This document shows, piece after piece, positions 1 to 8,857 of a stretch of 64,000 nt of DNA. Positions within the stretch are counted from its first letter, which is position 1; every line of letters begins with the position of its first letter. The notes beneath the pieces are model-generated. The model worked only from the letters and a program-made list of their open reading frames with translations. It was not told the DNA's origin and made no database searches. Made by a program: the position numbers and the translations under genes. The DNA comes from an uncultured Lachnoclostridium sp. (GTDB taxonomy: Bacteria; Bacillota; Clostridia; Lachnospirales; Lachnospiraceae): positions 1-64,000 of the forward strand of contig CAMKRZ010000009.1 of the NCBI GenBank assembly GCA_946415315.1, in the 5' to 3' direction.

Positions 1-599
1 CCACTGACTACGATGTTGTAGCCCGCGAGAACCAGGATCCGCATGAAATCCGCGGCTTCCGGCGTGATGGAACCGAGCCGGATCAGGTGATCCATCGTGA
101 TCCGGTCCTTTGGAAATTTCCGGATCGTCACCGTCGGACCGTTCAGGGAAACCGGCGGGAGAACCACGTTGACGCGACTTCCGTCTGCCAGGCGTGCATC
201 CACGATGGGATTTGCCTCGTTGACCACACGGTTCACACCGGCCGCGATCTTCTGGATCACGTCGTCCAGTTTCTTTTCACTGGAAAACCTTGCTGTACTC
301 CGGTACAGCTCTCCGTCCTTCTCAATGAAAATGTCCCTGGCGCCGTTCACCATGATCTCCGTGATATCGGGATCATCCATCAGGTCCTGCAAAACATCCA
401 GTCCCCGGAGCGCGTTAAATACGTCCCTCTTGGCCGTTACTCTCTCGGCCGCCGACATCACGCGAGTCTGCGCAATCTCCCGGATCCGCTGTTCGATCAG
501 CTCCCGAAGATCCTCATCGCTCAGTTCCTTCGACCCGTCGATCCGTTCCAGAACAGCTTCCGTCAGCGCCAGCCGCAGTTCCTCCCTTCGATCTCTCAT
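1..599 (-). CDS. tadA: Tad/Flp pilus assembly ATPase TadA (CpaF family), 5' part only
   Basis: This is the first ~199 residues of a CpaF/TadA secretion ATPase, read leftwards and cut by the window edge. The helical N-terminal segment is followed by the family's N-domain (MVNGARDIFIEKDGELYRS, ADGSRVNVVLPP, TVTIRKF). The last visible residues are NIVVSG, so the Walker A loop should start just outside the window. The ATG at 599 has a GGGAGGAG ribosome site and lies 24 bases after tadZ, so the two are cotranscribed. The role, known for the family, is powering assembly of Flp-type pili at the inner face of the membrane. The rest of the pilus operon should lie to the left. Confidence 0.9.
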   Translation of the reverse strand, partial: MRDRREELRLALTEAVLERIDGSKELSDEDLRELIEQRIREIAQTRVMSAAERVTAKRDVFNALRGLDVLQDLMDDPDITEIMVNGARDIFIEKDGELYRSTARFSSEKKLDDVIQKIAAGVNRVVNEANPIVDARLADGSRVNVVLPPVSLNGPTVTIRKFPKDRITMDHLIRLGSITPEAADFMRILVLAGYNIVVS

Positions 600-623
600 T
601 TCTCTCCTCCCGTGGAATCCTCC

Positions 624-1523
624 TTACCCAGCCGCAGCTTCCGCGGGGCGCAACCTCTCGGCCAGTCCCTCCTCCCGAAGCATGCGCTCCAGAGTTGCGT
701 ACCGTTCGCCGGAACGACTCCCGACGACAAACAACTCCTCGCAGTTTTCGGCCAGTACCGGTTGCGGGGAAGCTCCGAAATCCACAACCAGCGTACTGTA
801 TCCGGCGGATTCCAGCCCAAGCAGAAACGCTGTCGCATCCTCCTCCGTGAACTGCCCGTAATCCGAAAAGCAAGCGTACCCGCTGATTGCTTTGACGTTG
901 CCGGCCGCACGCAGGCAAAACCGCTCATGGCGATACCACTCACTGCCGTACTCTTTCAACAGATACAGCAGCTCGGAGACATCGCTCTCCCCCGGTTTCC
1001 AGTCGCGTACGCCGTCCGGCCAGGGATTGACACACAACAGCAATGTCTTGCCCTGTACCGCGCTCCGTCTCGCAATCTGCAATGCGCAGGCCGAGCTTCC
1101 GGAACCGTCCAGCGTGATCACGCCGGTACAGCGGCATTCCTTCGGCGGTTCATTTTCGCGGACCACCTTCGGAGCGCTTCCGAAGATCTCCCCCAATCGT
1201 TCCAGAAGTCTGTCCACGGGCTGGTACAGAAACACGTACCCGGGATCCTCCCCGCGCTCTTTCTCCGTCGTCAGCAACCATACCGGTATCTTCCGTCCGT
1301 TCATCTCGGCGAGCAGTTTCTCGCGGTTTCCCTGCGCATCTCCCCCGCATGTCTCCTCATACAAAAGCAATGCTTTGACGCGGACATGCTCCTCCCATGC
1401 GGCAAACTCCGTCTCCGACGCAAAGCCGGCTGCGACATACCCTTCCGGCAAACTCTTTTGCATTGCCAGCGTCAGTCGCTCCAAATATCTTCCGTCCGGA
1501 TACACGATCGCAATTGTCTTCAT
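624..1523 (-). CDS. tadZ: TadZ/CpaE-like pilus localisation ATPase-like protein
   Basis: A 299-residue protein with an N-terminal receiver-like half (MKTIAIVYPDGRYLERL) and a C-terminal MinD/ParA-like half (GVITLDGSGSSACALQIA, then LLLCVNPW). TadZ/CpaE proteins place Tad pilus machinery in the cell. The P-loop region reads DGSGSSACA, lacking the usual GKT/S, so nucleotide binding may be degenerate, as in several TadZ proteins. I chose the ATG at 1523 because GAGGAGG lies 8 bases upstream; a GTG at 1544 would place that site inside the gene. It directly precedes tadA, which supports the call although the sequence itself is divergent. Confidence 0.78.
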   Translation of the reverse strand: MKTIAIVYPDGRYLERLTLAMQKSLPEGYVAAGFASETEFAAWEEHVRVKALLLYEETCGGDAQGNREKLLAEMNGRKIPVWLLTTEKERGEDPGYVFLYQPVDRLLERLGEIFGSAPKVVRENEPPKECRCTGVITLDGSGSSACALQIARRSAVQGKTLLLCVNPWPDGVRDWKPGESDVSELLYLLKEYGSEWYRHERFCLRAAGNVKAISGYACFSDYGQFTEEDATAFLLGLESAGYSTLVVDFGASPQPVLAENCEELFVVGSRSGERYATLERMLREEGLAERLRPAEAAAG

Positions 1524-1687
1524 CGATACAGCCTCCTCAGTCACCGGTAGATCTCACCGGGTTGTCCGTTTCCCGTCTGCCGACCTCGTTTCGTGGCGCC
1601 ATCATAAGCCCTCCGTGCCGCCGCGTCAACATGCATATCACGTTACGCGATCATTCCGTCAGTTTGACGAAGGCCCTTCATTTTTCG

Positions 1688-1774
1688 GTGCAAAATGCCA
1701 TGATAAAAGTGCACAATGAAAATTCCGACACGCGAAAAAGTGCACAAAATCAAGGAGTGGAATTGTACACAATG
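1688..1774. repeat. Cluster of four GTGCACAATG-like motifs
   Basis: The ~380-base gap between tadZ and the divergent stefin gene contains four related words: GTGCAAAATG near 1689, GTGCACAATG near 1709, GTGCACAAAAT near 1740 and GTACACAATG near 1765. Two are part of a 12-base exact repeat (AAAAGTGCACAA at 1705 and 1736) set 31 bases apart, about three helical turns. Placement between divergent operons suggests operator sites; the regulator is unknown. The rest of the gap holds only the promoter listed next. Confidence 0.5.
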
Positions 1775-1825
1775 ACGATTTTCCTCAAAACCGCGCAAAA
1801 CAGGTAATATCCGGGGTGTCTACGC

Positions 1826-1853
1826 TTGAATAATGCATTAAATGTTATATAAT
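1826..1853 (+). promoter_or_regulatory. Predicted sigma-A promoter of the stefin-like gene
   Basis: TTGAAT and TATAAT separated by 16 bases, about 80 bases upstream of the start codon at 1934. Confidence 0.7.
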
Positions 1854-1933
1854 GAACATATATAGTTCATCGAATGCGATATTTCGCACGCTGAAGGAAT
1901 ATGACGTACAATAATCGAAAGGAGTTTTTCAGC

Positions 1934-2743
1934 ATGAAGAAAACAAGCAAGAAAGTGTTCGTACTGATGATCATGCTCATCAGCCTGTTCGCACTCTCTT
2001 CCGTTGCTCTGGCTGACGAAGAGGATCCGCTTTCCGGTGGATGGACAGAGGCAGAAGACAAAACCATTACAGCTGAGAGAAAAGAACTTTTTGAGAAAGC
2101 AATCCTCGGACTGACCGGAGCAACCTATGAGCCTGTTTCCTATGAAGCTTCGCAGGTCGTAGCAGGCACAAACCACAAGTTTACAGCCAACCGCACTATG
2201 GTTGTTCCTAATGCAGAACCTGTGCTCGTGGAGATCATCATCTACGAAGATCTCTCGGGAAACGTGTCCGTTTCCTCGATCAACGAAATCAACAACAAGG
2301 ATGATGACGGAAAACTCAGCGGCGGCTGGGAAGAAGCGAAAGATCCCACTGTCACGGAAGAACTGAAGGGTATTTTCGAGCTTGCGTTTACGGGAATGAC
2401 CGGCGCGACCTATGAGCCTGTTTCCTTTGATGCATCGCAGGTTGTAGCAGGTAAGAACTACCTGTTCACCGCTTATCGCACATACGTGACTCCCGGTGCT
2501 GAAAAACAGCTCGTAAAAGTAACTATCTATGTAGATACGAATGGAACCGCAACAGTAACGGATATCGTTGAGGTTGAGCCCGCCAAGGACGATCCGGCAG
2601 AGGAAAATCCCAAGAAGGACGAGCCGAAGGAAAACACGCCTCCCACGGGTGATTCCGCAAACATTGTTGTTTTAGCCATTCTTGCTCTGGCCTGTGCAGC
2701 GGTTTTTGCTCTGATCGCTTCCCGTCGCAGACAGCGCCTGTAA
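1934..2743 (+). CDS. Cell-surface protein with two stefin/cystatin-like domains
   Basis: A 269-residue precursor with a signal peptide (residues 1-27, ending SSVALA), two tandem ~90-residue repeats and a C-terminal anchor: PPTGD (236-240), a hydrophobic helix and RRRQR, the layout of a sortase substrate. Each repeat starts SGGWxEA and carries QVVAG (74-78 and 169-173), the first-loop signature of cystatins; the first reads QVVAGTN as in animal stefins, and the upstream GG followed by acidic residues also fits the inhibitor's N-terminal trunk. Cystatins block papain-like cysteine proteases, so a surface protease inhibitor is inferred. The ATG at 1934 follows AAAGGAG; an upstream in-frame start lacks a site. 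PPTGD departs from LPXTG, so the sortase class is uncertain. Confidence 0.85.
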   Translation: MKKTSKKVFVLMIMLISLFALSSVALADEEDPLSGGWTEAEDKTITAERKELFEKAILGLTGATYEPVSYEASQVVAGTNHKFTANRTMVVPNAEPVLVEIIIYEDLSGNVSVSSINEINNKDDDGKLSGGWEEAKDPTVTEELKGIFELAFTGMTGATYEPVSFDASQVVAGKNYLFTAYRTYVTPGAEKQLVKVTIYVDTNGTATVTDIVEVEPAKDDPAEENPKKDEPKENTPPTGDSANIVVLAILALACAAVFALIASRRRQRL

Positions 2744-2802
2744 GATAATCGTTTTCCGATGTCACATGACATCGCGACGTCAAGCAAAATCTTCATACAG
2801 AC

Positions 2803-2836
2803 GAAAAAAGCAGCCCTCGCAATGAGAGCTGCTTTT
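2803..2836. terminator. Bidirectional terminator between stefin gene and groEL
   Basis: Inverted repeat AAAAGCAGCCCTC / GAGAGCTGCTTTT with A- and T-runs on its two sides, between convergent genes. Confidence 0.8.
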
Positions 2837-2861
2837 GTGTTACTGTCTTTCTGTTTTCGGA

Positions 2862-4478
<1,617 letters not shown>

Positions 4479-4531
4479 TCATACTTCCTTTCCTGCCGCT
4501 ATATCGCGGAAAATAAGTCCGGCCTGCGCCG

Positions 4532-4819
4532 TCAGTCAACTACCAGTGCAATGATATCGCTCTGCTTCACGACGATGTACTCGTCCTCGCCGAGTTTGAC
4601 ATTCGTTCCGGCATATTTCGAGTAGATGACCTGGTCACCTTCCTTCACCTGCATGGTCACTTCCTTGCCGTCGACAATTCCGCCCGGTCCAACCGCCACA
4701 ACGATGGCCTCCTGCGGCTTCTCCTGCGATGCCGTGGTCAGGATGATTCCGGATTTCGTAGTCTCCTCCGCGGCCTTCTGCTTCAATACAACCCGATCAC
4801 TCAACGGTACCAGTTTCAT
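4532..4819 (-). CDS. groS: Co-chaperonin GroES
   Basis: A 95-residue co-chaperonin beginning MKLVPLSDRVVLKQ, with a mobile loop around TKSGIILTTASQEKP and the ending YIVVKQSDIIALV. It caps the GroEL ring. It is the first gene of the groESL operon. Confidence 0.99.
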   Translation of the reverse strand: MKLVPLSDRVVLKQKAAEETTKSGIILTTASQEKPQEAIVVAVGPGGIVDGKEVTMQVKEGDQVIYSKYAGTNVKLGEDEYIVVKQSDIIALVVD

Positions 4820-4929
4820 GTAAAAGCCCTCTTTCTTTCATAAAAATAGTCACAGCCCGTCGCGCCCGATTCCCGGCCCATGGTTCCCTGCCGGCCCGTC
4901 GCGGCACAACACCCTCTGACGACGCTACT

Positions 4930-4958
4930 GTTATAGCACAACTTGTTAGCACTGTCAA
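4930..4958 (-). promoter_or_regulatory. groESL promoter
   Basis: TTGACA and TATAAC at 17-base spacing on the minus strand. The -35 hexamer lies inside the CIRCE element, so HrcA binding would block polymerase. Confidence 0.85.
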
Positions 4959-4972
4959 GCGTTGAGTGCTAA
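4946..4972. promoter_or_regulatory. CIRCE operator (HrcA binding site)
   Basis: TTAGCACTG-N9-GAGTGCTAA, one mismatch from the consensus TTAGCACTC-N9-GAGTGCTAA. This is the heat-shock operator of Firmicutes; hrcA itself is not in the window. Confidence 0.95.
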
Positions 4973-5003
4973 TTTCTTGTGAATACACGGAAAATTCACC
5001 TTC

Positions 5004-7553
5004 TCATCGCTCCGGAATTTCCTGCCACGAGCCGTAGCCGACAGGGAAGCTCCAGCTGTTCCCGCTGCTTCGCTCCGTGACTTCCATCCATACGACCCTG
5101 CGCGCCATTGCTTTTGAAATTACGGTGCCGTCCTGCGATTTCACGGCATCCACGTATTCGCGGACATTTCTAAGGCGGATCACCAGGTGTTCCGTCTCAT
5201 AGGAAGTCCACTCTTCAAACGGTCTGTACTCCTTCGCGGAACCGTTGCCCGAGGCGCTCTGCAGAGACGCAGCCGAAAGCGTGTCGACACACTGATCGTC
5301 CGCATAAACAAGCCCTCCCTTGACCTGCAACGGCGACCGCTTCTCCCCGCTTTCGCGTTTCGTCAGGGTAAACCTGCGGAACAAAGCTTTTCCGTCGTTC
5401 GTAAGATCCACGGAAAGGGAGGCTTCCTCCTCCGTCCCGTCATAGCAGACAAAGCTGTAACCGTCCGCATTTTTCGCACCCTGATCCGAGATGATCCTGA
5501 CCGGGTCGGACTCCGCGCCGGAACGCTTCTCGATCGCTGCAGCGATCAATGTCCCGTTCCGTTCAACTCGCTCGCTTACGGATGTGAAAATGACAATATC
5601 CTCCGGGCGCAAACCGGCTTCTCCGCCGGCAGCGATCCGGAACTCGTACTCCAGCGTGATGTCCGTCGGTTTCGATCCGTTCAGGAGATCACAGGTCGCA
5701 AAGGCTTGGTCCGCAGTCGGTTCCGTTGCATCGCTGCTGCCATCCTGCGCGTCGCCCTGTGCATCGCTGTCCTGTGCGCTTCCGTCCGGTGTTTCCCCTG
5801 CGTCGCCCTGCGCATCTCCGTCCTGCGTATCGCCGTCCGCATTGCTGTCGTCCGCTTCCTTCCAGTCGCGGTCCGCAAGCGTCGGATCGGCCTTCAGACG
5901 TACGACAAGCCGGCCGTCATCGGTCTTCAAAAACTGTGCGATCTCCGTCTCATCCGGCAGGCGCACCGAATAGAACATTTTGTAAACTGTGTACGGTGTC
6001 GTTAAATCTTCTGCTTCCGTATAGCGCGACACGTTGAGCACGGGCGCTTCCCCGTCCACGGCAGGACAGGTCGCCAGAAGCCACCGATATCCGGAAAATT
6101 CCGCATACACGTAGCATGTCACCCCGTCGCAGCGGCGGTACAACCGCATGTCGGAAGCTCCCGGAACCGTGACGGTGACATCTCCGGAATACGCGAAAAT
6201 CTGTTTTTCGAAATCGATCTCAGTCTCGGTCTTGACGGTACCGACCTTTACGGGATCCACTCCGTCTCCCGCAGCGGGCGAGCCGCAGAACAGCTCCCAC
6301 CCGGACGTATCCGCCTGGGAGGAGATTTTCGCGGCAGACGTCTCCGCAGCAGGCTCCGCGCCTGCGGCCGTAAGCCAGTCGCCGTAAGCAAGCGGCACAT
6401 CCACGGTCGTGTTGCTGAGTTTATCCGCGAAACGAAGGCAGAGGTATTTGCGGTATTTCGGCCGTGTGAGTTGCGCATCTTCCCCGCGCTCACCCGCGTA
6501 GATATCGTCCATCCGCACGAGCGACGTGGTGAATCCGGCCGCAGTCCCTGTTTTGAGTGTCTCGGGGTTCTGCTCGGTCAGCACGGTCCCGTTGTAGCCA
6601 AATGCGTATGCTGCCGTCAATCCCGTGAAAAGATCCGTCGTTCCGTCCCGGCGGACATGGCCGCTCGCATCCGCCGCGAACAGCGGTGTCTCCGCAAATG
6701 ATGAATTTTCCACTGTGACGTTCCCTTGCAGATCCGACAGAGTCTGAAGGCGGGCAACCTGTGTGCCGTTCCGTGAGCAGGCCGTCAGATATCGGTATCC
6801 GTCCTTTCCGAGCCCCGTGCGTATCCATTGCAGCTGCCGCGTCTCACCGTCCCGTGTGATATCCACGGTGATCGTATAGGTTCCGGACGGCAGCTCGCGG
6901 TTCACGGTGTCCTGCAGCAGCCGTGCCACGGACGAAACCCTGTCTTTCGCGCCCCACTCATTTTCCGTAAACCGATAGATAAAACACTCGGAAATCTGTT
7001 CGATCATCGTGTCCGACGCCTTGCGGTTAATGGACAGATTGAACTGAAGCGTGCCATCCTCACTGATATCAAAAAGCAGGTATCCGCTGTCTTCGTTCAT
7101 CTGCGGAAATTCCATGCTCAGACTGACTCCTCTGTCCGACGCGGTCTCATCCCCCGCACCGTTGTACCGGATCTTCGTGCGAAGCGGGGTATCCCCGTCC
7201 GCCCATGCGGACAGCTGCATCGCCCCATCGGGGGACTGCAGATAGATCTTCTGAACGCCGTTGTCATCCTCCTGCCACACGCGCATCCAGATATCCTCTC
7301 CGTAGTACAGCTTCATGTCGCCGGTATATTCGTCAAACTCATCCTTCGGAAGCTCCAGCCGACCGATGACCTTTCCCTTCTCGCCCAGCCGGAATTCCGC
7401 GCCGTTCGCATCTTTCGCTATGTAAAATGACGTATCCTCCGGATCCTTCTTCCCGCATCCGCAGACAAGGAAAACCAGGCATGTCAGCAGCAGAACCGCC
7501 GACACAGCCCGGATGAAGAAAACTCCGTTCGGTTTCGTTTTGTACTCTCTCAT
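5004..7553 (-). CDS. Large secreted lipoprotein of unrecognised family
   Basis: An 849-residue protein with a lipoprotein signal (hydrophobic stretch then LVCGCGKK). The body is mostly beta-rich, with paired modules before and after a low-complexity D/Q/G/A linker (about residues 555-600, repeats of GDAQ and DGSAQD). The C-terminal module ends WSFPVGYGSWQEIPE. I do not recognise a catalytic motif. A surface or scaffold role is possible, but nothing fixes it. It starts 39 bases after the YjbR-alkyltransferase fusion gene and may share its transcript. GGAG 8 bases upstream supports the start. Confidence 0.75.
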   Translation of the reverse strand: MREYKTKPNGVFFIRAVSAVLLLTCLVFLVCGCGKKDPEDTSFYIAKDANGAEFRLGEKGKVIGRLELPKDEFDEYTGDMKLYYGEDIWMRVWQEDDNGVQKIYLQSPDGAMQLSAWADGDTPLRTKIRYNGAGDETASDRGVSLSMEFPQMNEDSGYLLFDISEDGTLQFNLSINRKASDTMIEQISECFIYRFTENEWGAKDRVSSVARLLQDTVNRELPSGTYTITVDITRDGETRQLQWIRTGLGKDGYRYLTACSRNGTQVARLQTLSDLQGNVTVENSSFAETPLFAADASGHVRRDGTTDLFTGLTAAYAFGYNGTVLTEQNPETLKTGTAAGFTTSLVRMDDIYAGERGEDAQLTRPKYRKYLCLRFADKLSNTTVDVPLAYGDWLTAAGAEPAAETSAAKISSQADTSGWELFCGSPAAGDGVDPVKVGTVKTETEIDFEKQIFAYSGDVTVTVPGASDMRLYRRCDGVTCYVYAEFSGYRWLLATCPAVDGEAPVLNVSRYTEAEDLTTPYTVYKMFYSVRLPDETEIAQFLKTDDGRLVVRLKADPTLADRDWKEADDSNADGDTQDGDAQGDAGETPDGSAQDSDAQGDAQDGSSDATEPTADQAFATCDLLNGSKPTDITLEYEFRIAAGGEAGLRPEDIVIFTSVSERVERNGTLIAAAIEKRSGAESDPVRIISDQGAKNADGYSFVCYDGTEEEASLSVDLTNDGKALFRRFTLTKRESGEKRSPLQVKGGLVYADDQCVDTLSAASLQSASGNGSAKEYRPFEEWTSYETEHLVIRLRNVREYVDAVKSQDGTVISKAMARRVVWMEVTERSSGNSWSFPVGYGSWQEIPER

Positions 7554-7592
7554 ACGTATGACTCCATGCCAGACTCTTTCGCTGCGCCTGCC

Positions 7593-8219
7593 TCACGGTT
7601 TCCACTGATACCGCGACAGATCGACGACTCCGTCTGTTACTTCTATTCCTTCTGCCATCAGAAGTTTTGCCTGCTGCCCGGCACCGCCGAATGCAAACTC
7701 ACCGGCAAGCTGTCCCTTCGAGTTGACAACCCGGTAGCACGGGATTCCCTCCGGATCCGGGTTCCTGTGAAGGGCATTTCCGACCGCCCTGGCCATTTTC
7801 CGATCGCCCGCAACCTCCGCGACCTGCGCGTAGGTTGCCACGCAACCGTACGGGATCTTCCGGACGGCCTCGTAGATCCGCTTGGAAGGATTGTCGGAGA
7901 TCAGGTCATAACTCTCCGCGATCATCATTTTCACATCCTTGTCCGGAATGCTTCCGTCGAGGATCACCGTGTTCCAGTGATCCTTGTTCTGATGGTATCC
8001 CGGAACCACCGACCGGTAGATCCTCCGCCAGAATAAAGCCTTCTCAGGGTCAACCTTGACATTCAGGCAGATGCATCCGTCCTTCTCATAGGTCCACAGA
8101 AACGCCTTTCGGTTTCCTTTGTATCGCACCAGCTGCCAGTTCGTATCGTGAAACGGCGCATCCTGGTACGTGTCCGCAAAGGAAAGACCGTATGCGATTG
8201 CTTCTTCCCGTGTTTTCAT
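7593..8219 (-). CDS. YjbR/MmcQ domain fused to O6-alkylguanine transferase-like domain
   Basis: A 208-residue fusion. Residues ~1-105 resemble the MmcQ/YjbR fold (WTYEKDGCICLNVKVDPEKA, HWNTVILDG). Residues ~112-208 match the DNA-binding domain of methylguanine methyltransferases and alkyltransferase-like proteins (IPYGCVATYAQVAEVAG, MARAVGNALHRNP, IPCYRVVN). The active-site Cys (C161) is kept, but the usual PCHRV reads PCYRV. ATL proteins have Trp at the Cys position, so this could still be a working methyltransferase; repair of O6-alkylguanine or lesion recognition is inferred. Confidence 0.88.
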   Translation of the reverse strand: MKTREEAIAYGLSFADTYQDAPFHDTNWQLVRYKGNRKAFLWTYEKDGCICLNVKVDPEKALFWRRIYRSVVPGYHQNKDHWNTVILDGSIPDKDVKMMIAESYDLISDNPSKRIYEAVRKIPYGCVATYAQVAEVAGDRKMARAVGNALHRNPDPEGIPCYRVVNSKGQLAGEFAFGGAGQQAKLLMAEGIEVTDGVVDLSRYQWKP

Positions 8220-8267
8220 ATCTTTCTCCGTTCCGCAATGTCACGATGCCATTATACGATATTTTAC

Positions 8268-8296
8268 TTGAAAACACACCTTTTCAATGCTACAAT
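8268..8296 (+). promoter_or_regulatory. Predicted promoter of the YegP-like gene
   Basis: TTGAAA and TACAAT at 17-base spacing, 64 bases before the start codon. Confidence 0.75.
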
Positions 8297-8359
8297 TACG
8301 GGTGAATATTCATACGAAGGGGGCGACGGCCTCTTTCGAATACAAAGGAGGTATTTCCC

Positions 8360-8728
8360 ATGGGCAAATTTGTTATCAAGACGACGAAGACCGGTGTCAA
8401 GTTCGACCTCAAGGCTACGAACGGCCAGGTTATTGTCACAAGTGAGGTTTACACAACGCTTGCAAACTGCAAGAAGGGTATCGCCAGCGTACAGAAGAAC
8501 GCTCCGATCGCCGCTATCGAGGATCAGACTGTCGAGGGTTACAAGGCAGAGAAGAATCCGAAGTTCGAGATCTACACCGACAAGTCCGGTGAGTTCCGCT
8601 TCCGCCTGAAGGCTACGAACGGTCAGATCATCGGTGTGAGTGAAGGCTACACCACGAAGCCCAACTGCGAGAAGGGCGTTGCCAGCGTACAGAAGAACGC
8701 CGCTGACGCAACGATCGAGGTTGAGTAA
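8360..8728 (+). CDS. YegP-like protein (two DUF1508 repeats)
   Basis: A 122-residue soluble protein made of two copies of the DUF1508/YegP motif: KFVIKTTKTGVKFDLKATNG ending NCKKGIASVQKNA, and KFEIYTDKSGEFRFRLKATN ending NCEKGVASVQKNA. YegP proteins are small beta-alpha dimers of unknown function. An AAAGGAGG site precedes the ATG. It is a single-gene unit with its own promoter and a strong terminator. Confidence 0.95.
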   Translation: MGKFVIKTTKTGVKFDLKATNGQVIVTSEVYTTLANCKKGIASVQKNAPIAAIEDQTVEGYKAEKNPKFEIYTDKSGEFRFRLKATNGQIIGVSEGYTTKPNCEKGVASVQKNAADATIEVE

Positions 8729-8804
8729 TCTCCGTTTCGGATGAACGCTGATTCATCCTCCCGGGGTCTGTCACAACAGACGCCCGAATGATAAGGGTTT
8801 TCCG

Positions 8805-8839
8805 CCGGCAGGCGCCATGTGGCGCTTGCCGGTTTTTTT
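8805..8839 (+). terminator. Intrinsic terminator after the YegP-like gene
   Basis: A 13-base stem (CCGGCAGGCGCCA / TGGCGCTTGCCGG, one G-T pair) with a 2-base loop region and a 7-T run. Confidence 0.9.
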
Positions 8840-8857
8840 GTTGGGATTCCCTGTCTC

